Shown: piece by piece, positions 1 to 4,691 of the stretch
How positions within the stretch are numbered: position 1 is the stretch's first letter
Layout of the letters: each line of letters opens with the position of its first letter
NCBI GenBank assembly: GCA_003644175.1
Contig: QNBS01000196.1
Location: 1-5,118, forward strand
DNA from: Planctomycetota bacterium
GTDB taxonomy: Bacteria; Planctomycetota; Phycisphaerae; Sedimentisphaerales; Anaerohalosphaeraceae
Reading direction: 5' to 3'
Length of the DNA: 5,118 nt
The notes under the pieces: generated by a model
What the model saw: the letters and a program-made list of their open reading frames with translations, nothing else
What the model was told of the DNA's origin: nothing
Databases searched by the model: none
Program-made: the position numbers and the translations under genes

Positions 1-240
1 CAGCGGAAGCACTTTGTCAAGGTCGGCAACCTTGTCGACATCCGGGACCTCCACCGGAAAACGCACCGGTGCGCCGCCGGCGATTTGCACCGTGATCTCC
101 CACGGCCCCATCAGCATCTCGCGCAACATCTGGCGAGAATAGCCCGGCGCATCCCCGACTGAAAGAAACAATGTTCCAACAACAAGAAAAACCACATATA
201 TCCGTAGTCGATACGGCTTTAATCTGATAACACTCTGCAT
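1..240 (-). CDS. Exported or membrane-anchored protein of unknown function, N-terminal part only
   Basis: The reading frame is open from the ATG at 240 to the window edge, giving the first 80 residues of a longer protein. The start has a basic stretch (RLKPYRLR, about residues 6-13) followed by a hydrophobic core (IYVVFLVVGTLFLSVG, about 14-29). This is a signal peptide or N-terminal membrane anchor, so the rest should be outside the cytoplasm. The visible mature part contains GPWEITVQIAGG and a proline/valine/aspartate-rich segment ending LDKVLPL. No cysteine or heme motif is seen. It lies 9 bp after the multiheme cytochrome stop and has its own strong ribosome binding site, so it is almost certainly co-transcribed with the cytochrome. 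A periplasmic partner of that cytochrome is possible, but this is inferred from position only. I do not recognise the family. Confidence 0.75.
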   Translation of the reverse strand, partial: MQSVIRLKPYRLRIYVVFLVVGTLFLSVGDAPGYSRQMLREMLMGPWEITVQIAGGAPVRFPVEVPDVDKVADLDKVLPL

Positions 241-244
241 AATT

Positions 245-251
245 CCACCTT
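245..251 (-). promoter_or_regulatory. Ribosome binding site of the gene starting at 240, overlapping the cytochrome stop codon
   Basis: On the minus strand the sequence reads TAAGGTGGAATTATG. The AAGGTGG Shine-Dalgarno shares bases with the TAA stop of the cytochrome gene and sits 4 nt before the ATG. This fixes the start at 240 and suggests coupled translation. Confidence 0.7.
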
Positions 252-1650
252 ACTGCGACTGGTTAATGATATCGTTTGCTTTCAAGAGAAGCGCCTCGGT
301 GTACTTGAGATTGTGCACGCCCCAACTGCCGTCGGCGGCCACCGTATCCAGAAGCACCTGCGCCTGTTTTGCAGCCGCACTCAACTTTTTGGCTTTTGCC
401 CGGTCATCTTCAACTGCGATTTGTTCGCGCAGTTTTTCGAGCTTGCCGCCGGTGCGGGCATGCAGTTTCTTCGTCTGATTCTGCCAGAACGGTATGAGCT
501 TTTCGCCGTAGTCTTTCGGGCGGCAGTAAACGCATGCGACGGGTGATGCTTTGGTTACCGTGCCGAAACGTACGATGTTGCTGTCGCCGTTGATCGGCGC
601 TTTACCGATATGGCAATCCGAACATTTCACATGCGTCAAATACATCGGCCCCAGAATCCTGTCGTCGGCTATACCCGTCGGATGTTGCTCGGCGCCGTAG
701 AAGCTGCTCTGAATATTGTGTGTGTCGCTGTGGCACTCGGTGCATTCCATCATGGCCGACACAGAATCGCCGGCGGTCCGGGCGTGTGCGACCTTGCCGT
801 GGCAGGCAAAGCACTCGACCTTTTCGCCGCCGCCGTGCAGCCTGTGCAGATCGACGGAGTCGATTTCTTCATGAGATGCAGAGAACGAATGACACATCAG
901 ACAGACGTTTTCGTCGATAGCGCTGTCCTTTTCTATCTGGCCCTTATGGCATGAATCGTCGCAACTGGCCTGATATGAAACAAACTCGGCGTGATTGACC
1001 TCGACCATGCCGCGTTTGATCACTTTGTCGGGGACTTCATGGCAACTGCGACAATCGGTCTGCACAAGTCTTTTGTCCGTTTCTTTGGCCTTGAGGAAAT
1101 GACATGTAAAACACACATCGGTATTGACGCTGAAGTGCTCGTCCCCTTCGAAATGACTGTGGCAGAGGCCGCACGTGATCTTTATGCCGTCAACCGTTTT
1201 GGAAATGTGATCGGCATGGGTAAATTTGATCCCCTTAAAATCGATCTTAACGGCGGCGACTTTCTCGGCGTCATGACATCCCGACCTCAGACACGAGGCG
1301 TCAGGGACAAAGCCGTTGGCCTTGGTCCCGACCCTGCCGACCAGACAGTCCACCGTCTGGGCCAGCCCGTTGATCTTGGCCCTGGCGTAATTCAAAAGGC
1401 CCGGCTCAGTATGGCACTTGAGGCAACCGACCTCATTATGGGACGACGCCTCCCAACTGTCGTAATACTCGTTCATGATATGACACGAATTGCAGAACTC
1501 CGGCGTGCCGGTCACCTCGATTCCGACAAACATAAACAATGCCAGCACCACCACCACAAGCAGTATACGCCCGCGCCGGCTCATGTGCTTAACAACACCC
1601 CAGCCCCATCCGAAAACACTCTTAATCTTCTTTAACATCGCACCAATCAT
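250..1650 (-). CDS. Membrane-anchored NapC/NrfH-type multiheme cytochrome c (about 11 hemes)
   Basis: This is a 466-residue electron-transfer protein. A short cytoplasmic N-terminus and one membrane helix (about residues 29-47) are followed by a periplasmic domain. Nine CXXCH sites start at C53, C76, C160, C180, C200, C250, C280, C303 and C343. There are two unusual spacings, CX4CH at C120 and CX3CH at C230, and a twelfth site at C373 reads CVYCR with no histidine. The first site is CNSCHIM, the CXXCHXM form whose Met is a heme ligand in NrfH, and with the helix it indicates a NapC/NirT/NrfH-like quinol dehydrogenase. A charged helical tail ends in a GSWGVHNLKY segment of a kind seen at the C-termini of other multiheme cytochromes. 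It is far longer than tetraheme NapC/NrfH, so it may combine quinol oxidation with onward transfer; the acceptor is unknown. The ATG at 1650 has no clear Shine-Dalgarno, and ATG 1638 (MLKKIKSVFG) is equally possible. Confidence 0.9.
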   Translation of the reverse strand: MIGAMLKKIKSVFGWGWGVVKHMSRRGRILLVVVVLALFMFVGIEVTGTPEFCNSCHIMNEYYDSWEASSHNEVGCLKCHTEPGLLNYARAKINGLAQTVDCLVGRVGTKANGFVPDASCLRSGCHDAEKVAAVKIDFKGIKFTHADHISKTVDGIKITCGLCHSHFEGDEHFSVNTDVCFTCHFLKAKETDKRLVQTDCRSCHEVPDKVIKRGMVEVNHAEFVSYQASCDDSCHKGQIEKDSAIDENVCLMCHSFSASHEEIDSVDLHRLHGGGEKVECFACHGKVAHARTAGDSVSAMMECTECHSDTHNIQSSFYGAEQHPTGIADDRILGPMYLTHVKCSDCHIGKAPINGDSNIVRFGTVTKASPVACVYCRPKDYGEKLIPFWQNQTKKLHARTGGKLEKLREQIAVEDDRAKAKKLSAAAKQAQVLLDTVAADGSWGVHNLKYTEALLLKANDIINQSQ

Positions 1651-1703
1651 ATTAAATTACAAATCAGATTATAATATATCGGCTAAACCGTCCTCCGGGT
1701 TAA

Positions 1704-3044
1704 TCAGCAATGCCTTGGTGTTTTGGGCAGTGTCAGCTTGAATGTGCTGCCCTTGCCCTGTGTGCTCTCTACCCAAATCCTCCCGTTATGCCGCTCGACA
1801 ATCTGTTTGGCGATCGACAGTCCAAGACCCGTGCCGTCGCGTTCGGTCTTCCTGGCTTTGGCGCCGCGGAAAAACTCATCGAAGACGCGCGGTATCTCGT
1901 CGGCGGGTATCCCGATGCCGGTATCTTTAACCTCTATCTGCACACAATCGCCTTTATCGACTGCACTAATCTCAACGGCGCCCTTCTCCGGTGTATATTT
2001 GATCGCATTGAGAAGAATATTCACAATCACTTCTTCGATCGAGAACTTGTTTCCCACGATCCTGTCGACCGACGGCCCAATCGCTGTCGTCAGTACTATC
2101 GACTTGCTCTGGGCCCTGGCCTCGGCCGAGGATACGGCGTCGGCGATGGCCTCCTTCAGCGAGAACTCGTGGACCTCGAGTTTGTCGCTTAGGCGCATCT
2201 GCGTCAGTCGCAGCAGCGTCCTGACAAAAGTCGCTAAGATTTTCGTCCGGTGCTGAGCACGCCCGACAAAATCGCTCTGACGTTCGTTTAGCGGGCCCAA
2301 CGTTCGGTTGATAACCACCTCAAGACAACTCTGTATCGCTGCAAGGTGCCCCTTGATGTCGTGCGTAACACGCGAAACGTATTCGTCCTTGACCTTGTCT
2401 TTTTGTTTTAGTTGAATATTCGCCTGCCAGTAAGCCTCTTCCTGATTTCGAAGCTGAACAGATATCGAACTGGTCATATAAACGATCATGAAAAGCGTCG
2501 TCGTGAACACCGAAACCATTACCGCGATGAGACGCTTGTCCCCAATTATGCATTTCGGCAGCAATCCCTCGAGGCAGTAATGGTGAATGACGCCATGGTG
2601 TTCAAGCAGCACCAGAAAAACCACAAGGCAGACGGCAAGCGTTGCCTGAAGGTAGCTCTCCCACGCCGGGAGCAATATGCTTGCTATCACCATATGGAAA
2701 ACAAAGTAAACCATAAACGGATTTTCCACACCTCCTGAAAAGTGCACCAGCACCGTCAGTAATATCAAATCCAGCGAAATCTGAACACTCACAATCCTGT
2801 GGACCGCACTGAAGACCCTCTCTCCGTTGGGTTTCACCGCCCGGTTGAGCAAAATCAGAAAAACAGAATTATAAACCGTAAGAACGGCCGCAACGCAGTA
2901 CAACGCTATCTGATTGACGGATATATGCAGTATCCTGCTCGCAACGAAAGTAGCCAGAATCACTCCTGTAATGGCTATCCATCGAATACGAATCAGCCAG
3001 TAGGCCCTTCTGACAAGCCTGGCGTTCTGCGGTAGAGGTTCCAT
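1704..3044 (-). CDS. RegB/PrrB-like six-TM redox sensor histidine kinase
   Basis: This is a 446-residue membrane histidine kinase. About six hydrophobic segments lie at roughly 21-39, 45-67, 82-102, 110-127, 131-148 and 170-192. Between segments 3 and 4 is GGVENPF (104-110), matching the GGXXNPF heptapeptide that forms part of the quinone site of RegB-family sensors. The kinase core follows: H-box VTHDIKGHL with predicted phospho-acceptor H228, N-box around N342-N346 (NILLNAIKY), G1 DTGIGIP (374-380), F-box FDEFF (388-392) and G2 GTGLGLS (404-410). All ATP-binding motifs look intact. The frame extends to a TTG at 3059, but ATG 3044 is preferred: AGGG lies 6 nt upstream and it begins one base after the regulator stop (TGA-A-ATG), implying translational coupling. 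By position its partner is the regulator at 3046-3441. I infer, and have not shown, that it senses quinone-pool redox state. Confidence 0.9.
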   Translation of the reverse strand: MEPLPQNARLVRRAYWLIRIRWIAITGVILATFVASRILHISVNQIALYCVAAVLTVYNSVFLILLNRAVKPNGERVFSAVHRIVSVQISLDLILLTVLVHFSGGVENPFMVYFVFHMVIASILLPAWESYLQATLAVCLVVFLVLLEHHGVIHHYCLEGLLPKCIIGDKRLIAVMVSVFTTTLFMIVYMTSSISVQLRNQEEAYWQANIQLKQKDKVKDEYVSRVTHDIKGHLAAIQSCLEVVINRTLGPLNERQSDFVGRAQHRTKILATFVRTLLRLTQMRLSDKLEVHEFSLKEAIADAVSSAEARAQSKSIVLTTAIGPSVDRIVGNKFSIEEVIVNILLNAIKYTPEKGAVEISAVDKGDCVQIEVKDTGIGIPADEIPRVFDEFFRGAKARKTERDGTGLGLSIAKQIVERHNGRIWVESTQGKGSTFKLTLPKTPRHC

Positions 3045-3045
3045 T

Positions 3046-3441
3046 TCAGGCCCTGGCAAGTAGTTTTTCGACCTCGGCGATCAGGACTTCCGCATCAACC
3101 GGTTTGTCCAGAAAACCGTCGACCGGCAGCCACGTCGGATCGCCCGCCGTTGACTTGAAGTCGATGCCGCTCTTATCTTTCACGCCCGTAAGCATCAGGA
3201 TGGGAACCTCCCTGGACTCGGGATCGCTCTTGATTTCTCTTGCCATCTCAAAGCCATCCCGCCATGTGGCCATCATCACATCCAGAATCACAAGGTCGGG
3301 CGATTCGGTCTTGAACTTCTCCATCCCTTCGGCGCGGTCGGCGGCCGTTGCGACGCTGAACCGCTGATCTTCCAGGATGGCCTTGAGCGAATCGGTGATG
3401 TCCGTATCATCATCCACAATCAGGATTTTCATACTTCCCAT
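3046..3441 (-). CDS. Single-domain (CheY-like) response regulator
   Basis: This is a 131-residue receiver domain with no output domain. The acidic pocket is D10-D11-D12 in ILIVDDD, the phospho-acceptor is D54 in LVILDVMM, the switch threonine is T85 in MLTGV, and the conserved lysine is K113 in FLDKP. The set is complete, so it should be phosphorylatable. Between T85 and K113 there is an extended loop containing GDPTWLPVDGF, longer than in CheY. With no DNA-binding part it must act through another protein, as a relay or by feedback on the kinase. It is the first gene of the leftward block, 1 bp from the kinase gene. ATG 3441 is chosen because AGGG lies 6 nt upstream; ATG 3432 (MKILIVDDD) is a possible alternative start with GGAAG just upstream. 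Confidence 0.9.
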   Translation of the reverse strand: MGSMKILIVDDDTDITDSLKAILEDQRFSVATAADRAEGMEKFKTESPDLVILDVMMATWRDGFEMAREIKSDPESREVPILMLTGVKDKSGIDFKSTAGDPTWLPVDGFLDKPVDAEVLIAEVEKLLARA

Positions 3442-3505
3442 ATTTTACCCTGTTCAAAGAGAACGACTAAGCAGTTCAAATTCAAAACACGCATACCCAT
3501 TTAAC

Positions 3506-3533
3506 ATTATAGGGATTGGGCCGGGGAGTTCAA
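3506..3533 (-). promoter_or_regulatory. Sigma70-type promoter for the regulator-kinase(-cytochrome) block
   Basis: On the minus strand a perfect TATAAT (-10, plus positions 3506-3511) is preceded after 16 bp by TTGAAC (-35, plus positions 3528-3533; four of six consensus bases). Transcription would begin near 3499, giving a leader of about 58 nt before ATG 3441. That leader contains three TTTGAA words and the small inverted repeat GTTCTCTTTGAAC. This is prediction only. Confidence 0.55.
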
Positions 3534-3630
3534 CCCTGCAAGACCATGCCCATGCCGCTGTGGGGCGGAAAACAGCCTTCTTTCTCATTTTCGAGAACAT
3601 ATCTCACGGTAAAACACCTCTTTGTTTCAG

Positions 3631-3682
3631 GACAAGACTTTTCCAAAAACATGCCAAATCGCAATTTTGCAAAAGTCTTGTC
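3631..3682. repeat. 52-bp hairpin carrying a third copy of the dispersed repeat
   Basis: Arms 3631-3648 and 3665-3682 pair at 17 of 18 positions (single C-C mismatch, 3643/3670) around a 16-nt loop. The 3' part (3643-3680) matches 4518-4555 at 35 of 38 bases, and 3651-3680 matches the reverse complement of 4379-4408 at 29 of 30. Both ends are therefore the CAAGACTTTT terminus of the 177-bp element at 4379-4555. It may be a shortened derivative of that element. There is no T-run on either side, so it is not an obvious terminator. Confidence 0.8.
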
Positions 3683-3710
3683 AGCATTCTCGACGGCTGC
3701 CGCCGTATGG

Positions 3711-3769
3711 AAAAAAAACCGCTCAACACCACCTGATATCGGCTTATTCTTACGCCTTTGCGGTGTTGA
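3711..3769 (-). terminator. Possible intrinsic terminator of the siroheme decarboxylase gene
   Basis: On the minus strand TCAACACC (3769-3762, inside the last codons of the gene) can pair with GGTGTTGA (3730-3723). The stem is followed by GCGG and then eight Ts (3718-3711). The 8-bp stem and U-tract fit a rho-independent terminator. The 31-nt loop and 4-nt offset to the U-tract are poor, so this is tentative. Confidence 0.35.
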
Positions 3770-4211
3770 AACGTGCATCAAGCTTAAACAGAATTTCGAC
3801 CGGCAGATTCAGAATATCGTCTGAATCCAACGACAAGTGCAGGCGTATTTCCTCCAGGATCTCCGCGATCCTTGCCTCGTTGGCGGCAATAAGCGTAAAC
3901 CAGATATTGAACTCGCTGTTTCTAAGGTAGCTGTGCGTAACTTCCGGATAAGCTGCAATCGCCGCCGAGGCAGTGTCAACATCGTCATCTGCGACCCGGA
4001 CTGCCGCTAAAGTGCTTCTATAGCCTAACTTACGAGAATCGAGGCTGGCCCCGAGACGGCGTATCGCACCGGTGTCAACCATCGCCCGAACCCGCCTGAA
4101 CACTTCCTCAACGCCGGCGCCGACCTTTTCTGCGATCACTTTGTACGGTTCCTGACTGAGCGGAAAATCGTGCTGAAGGGCCGCAAGAATCTTTCTATCC
4201 ATGTCATCCAT
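3750..4211 (-). CDS. ahbA: Siroheme decarboxylase subunit, Lrp/AsnC fold (AhbA/AhbB, NirD-like)
   Basis: This is a 153-residue protein with an AsnC-type layout: an N-terminal helix-turn-helix-like part (1-55, DRKILAALQHDFPLSQEPY) and a C-terminal RAM-like part (about 65-150). Family-typical segments are DFPL..EPY, RRLGASLDSRKLGYRSTL (51-68), YPEVTHSYLR (88-97, with H93), FNIWFTLIA (101-109) and the LNLPVE segment near the end. These distinguish siroheme decarboxylases from ordinary Lrp regulators. The family removes two acetate carboxyls from siroheme to give didecarboxysiroheme in the cytoplasm, a step of the alternative heme route. AhbA and AhbB normally work as a pair. Only one is visible, and the A rather than B label is a judgement. 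The frame extends to 4259, but ATG 4211 is chosen because GAGG lies 7 nt upstream. It is divergent from the cobA-type gene at 4692, an earlier step of the same pathway. Confidence 0.82.
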   Translation of the reverse strand: MDDMDRKILAALQHDFPLSQEPYKVIAEKVGAGVEEVFRRVRAMVDTGAIRRLGASLDSRKLGYRSTLAAVRVADDDVDTASAAIAAYPEVTHSYLRNSEFNIWFTLIAANEARIAEILEEIRLHLSLDSDDILNLPVEILFKLDARFNTAKA

Positions 4212-4217
4212 TGTCAT

Positions 4218-4223
4218 ACCTCT
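4218..4223 (-). promoter_or_regulatory. Ribosome binding site deciding the ahb start
   Basis: The minus strand reads AGAGGTATGACAATGGATGACATG. The GAGG core is only 1 nt from the first ATG (4217) but 7 nt from the second (4211), which is the normal spacing. Translation therefore most likely begins MDDMDRK. Confidence 0.6.
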
Positions 4224-4258
4224 TTGTAATATCGGCACACAGGAAAAAACTGTAAGCA

Positions 4259-4287
4259 AAACTACTTGCTCGATGCCGGCCTGTCAA
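4259..4287 (-). promoter_or_regulatory. Predicted promoter of the ahb gene
   Basis: On the minus strand a perfect TTGACA (plus positions 4282-4287) is followed after 17 bp by TAGTTT (plus positions 4259-4264). The -10 matches only three of six bases, but these are the most conserved T1, A2 and T6. Transcription would start near 4252, about 40 nt before ATG 4211. The -35 overlaps one copy of the 14-bp direct repeat. Confidence 0.45.
4272..4285. repeat. 14-bp direct repeat, copy A (overlaps the ahb -35 box)
   Basis: The sequence is GATGCCGGCCTGTC, identical to 4562-4575, with a palindromic GCCGGC core. In this copy the following AA completes the -35 hexamer of the leftward promoter. It may be an operator or a small duplication. 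Confidence 0.6.
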
Positions 4288-4332
4288 GCCCGGACGTCGC
4301 GATGCAGCAGCAGCGGGAAAGGGGGTTTTTGA

Positions 4333-4361
4333 TTGACCCTGAGCCAAAAAGTGGCTATATA
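4333..4361 (+). promoter_or_regulatory. Predicted rightward promoter ahead of the repeat element and cobA
   Basis: TTGACC (4333-4338, five of six consensus bases) and TATATA (4356-4361, four of six) are separated by exactly 17 bp. Initiation near 4368 would transcribe through the whole inverted-repeat element and give the gene at 4692 a leader of about 320 nt. A small hairpin, AGCCA/TGGCT (4342-4356), lies in the spacer. I saw no better promoter nearer to 4692. Confidence 0.45.
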
Positions 4362-4378
4362 TGGTGAAAATCGGTTAA

Positions 4379-4408
4379 CAAGACTTTTGCAAAATTGCGG
4401 TTTGGCAT
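4379..4408 (-). repeat. Left terminal inverted repeat of the 177-bp element
   Basis: This is 30 bp beginning CAAGACTTTTGCAAAATT. Its reverse complement matches 3651-3680 at 29 of 30 positions and 4526-4555 at 28 of 30. Confidence 0.85.
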
Positions 4409-4410
4409 AC

Positions 4411-4450
4411 ATTACTTAAGAAAATCATTTTTTCGAGTTTCTTAAGTAAT
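4411..4450. repeat. Internal hairpin 1 (13-bp perfect stem)
   Basis: ATTACTTAAGAAA (4411-4423) and TTTCTTAAGTAAT (4438-4450) are perfect inverted repeats around a 14-nt loop. It begins 2 nt inside the left terminal repeat. Confidence 0.85.
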
Positions 4451-4486
4451 CCCATAACATCCTGCCGCATAATGAGTTATCTCTAA

Positions 4487-4518
4487 GGAAAGAAAAAAGC
4501 TCAGCGATTTTTCTTTCC
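4487..4518. repeat. Internal hairpin 2 (11-bp perfect stem)
   Basis: GGAAAGAAAAA (4487-4497) pairs perfectly with TTTTTCTTTCC (4508-4518) around a 10-nt loop. It abuts the right dispersed-repeat copy. Confidence 0.8.
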
Positions 4519-4555
4519 CAAAAACATGTCAAACCGTAATTTTGCAAAAGTCTTG
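4518..4555 (+). repeat. Right terminal repeat, 38-bp copy in direct orientation with 3643-3680
   Basis: It begins CCAAAAACATG and ends GCAAAAGTCTTG, matching 3643-3680 at 35 of 38 positions. The last 30 bases (4526-4555) form the right arm of the terminal inverted repeat. Confidence 0.85.
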
Positions 4556-4561
4556 GGTTAA

Positions 4562-4575
4562 GATGCCGGCCTGTC
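4562..4575. repeat. 14-bp direct repeat, copy B
   Basis: GATGCCGGCCTGTC, exact copy of 4272-4285. It directly follows the right GGTTAA flank of the element and lies 116 bp before the cobA start. Confidence 0.6.
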
Positions 4576-4596
4576 GCGCCGTATCAAGTACCGGAA

Positions 4597-4616
4597 CAGG
4601 TATGTTTGTGTACCTG
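4597..4616. repeat. Short inverted repeat in the cobA leader
   Basis: CAGGTA and TACCTG are separated by 8 nt (tgtttgtg). It could be an operator half-site pair or a small RNA hairpin. A 6-bp stem is near what chance allows. Confidence 0.35.
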
Positions 4617-4641
4617 CCGAGGCAATTTTCTCATTTTTGGG

Positions 4642-4653
4642 AATTTGCAAATT
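4642..4653. repeat. 12-bp perfect palindrome AATTTGCAAATT upstream of cobA
   Basis: This is a perfect 12-bp palindrome 38 bp before the start codon, in a T-rich tract. It could be a repressor site for the rightward gene, although palindromes in AT-rich DNA are common. Confidence 0.35.
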
Positions 4654-4680
4654 TTTTTATTTTTTTCAGGAGTTTTTGAC

Positions 4681-4688
4681 AAAGGAAG
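4681..4688 (+). promoter_or_regulatory. Ribosome binding site of the cobA-type gene
   Basis: AAAGGAAG has an AAGGA core ending 5 nt before ATG 4692. A second purine-rich AGGAG at 4668-4672 is too far upstream to serve this start. Confidence 0.65.
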
Positions 4689-4691
4689 ATT

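Larger units (their letters stand above)
4379..4555. mobile_element. 177-bp MITE-like element with 30-bp terminal inverted repeats and a 6-bp flanking direct repeat
   Basis: The ends 4379-4408 and 4526-4555 are inverted repeats identical at 28 of 30 positions, both starting CAAGACTTTTGCAAAATT from the outside. The element is bounded on both sides by the exact hexamer GGTTAA (4373-4378 and 4556-4561), which looks like a target-site duplication. The interior has no ORF and contains two perfect-stem hairpins (4411-4450, 4487-4518). No transposase is present, so a mobile origin would need one supplied in trans. An alternative is a structured regulatory leader or REP/BIME-like repeat unrelated to transposition. 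Confidence 0.6.

Noticed and set aside
991..1635. Plus-strand ORF of 214 codons opposite the cytochrome gene
   Set aside because: It is antisense to a protein with many conserved heme motifs, has no recognisable domain, and is explained by codon bias of the real gene.
1651..1703. Possible separate promoter before the cytochrome (TATAAT at 1668-1673, minus strand)
   Set aside because: No acceptable -35 lies 15-19 bp upstream (GGAGGA at 17 bp) and the gap is AT-rich, so the hexamer may be chance. The cytochrome may instead be read from the promoter at 3506-3533.
1710..2256. Overlapping plus-strand ORFs of 160 and 177 codons opposite the kinase gene
   Set aside because: Both are shadows of the kinase ATP-binding region, whose motifs are unambiguous on the minus strand.
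3520..3540. GGAGTTCAACCC resembling a tRNA T-arm
   Set aside because: The 5-bp stem does not pair and no acceptor, D or anticodon arms can be built around it. The TTGAAC on the minus strand serves better as a -35 box.
3377..3930. Plus- and minus-strand ORFs of 83-119 codons across 3377-3930
   Set aside because: They run through the repeat hairpin and into the regulator or decarboxylase genes, and have no family features or good ribosome binding site.
3633..4408. Composite transposon carrying ahb between repeat copies 3633-3680 and 4379-4408
   Set aside because: The outer CAAGAC ends of both full copies face the gene rather than away from it, so ahb lies between elements, not inside one.
3631..4555. 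CRISPR-like array from the three repeat copies
   Set aside because: Copies are in mixed orientation with irregular spacing and a gene between them; there are no regular spacers or cas genes.
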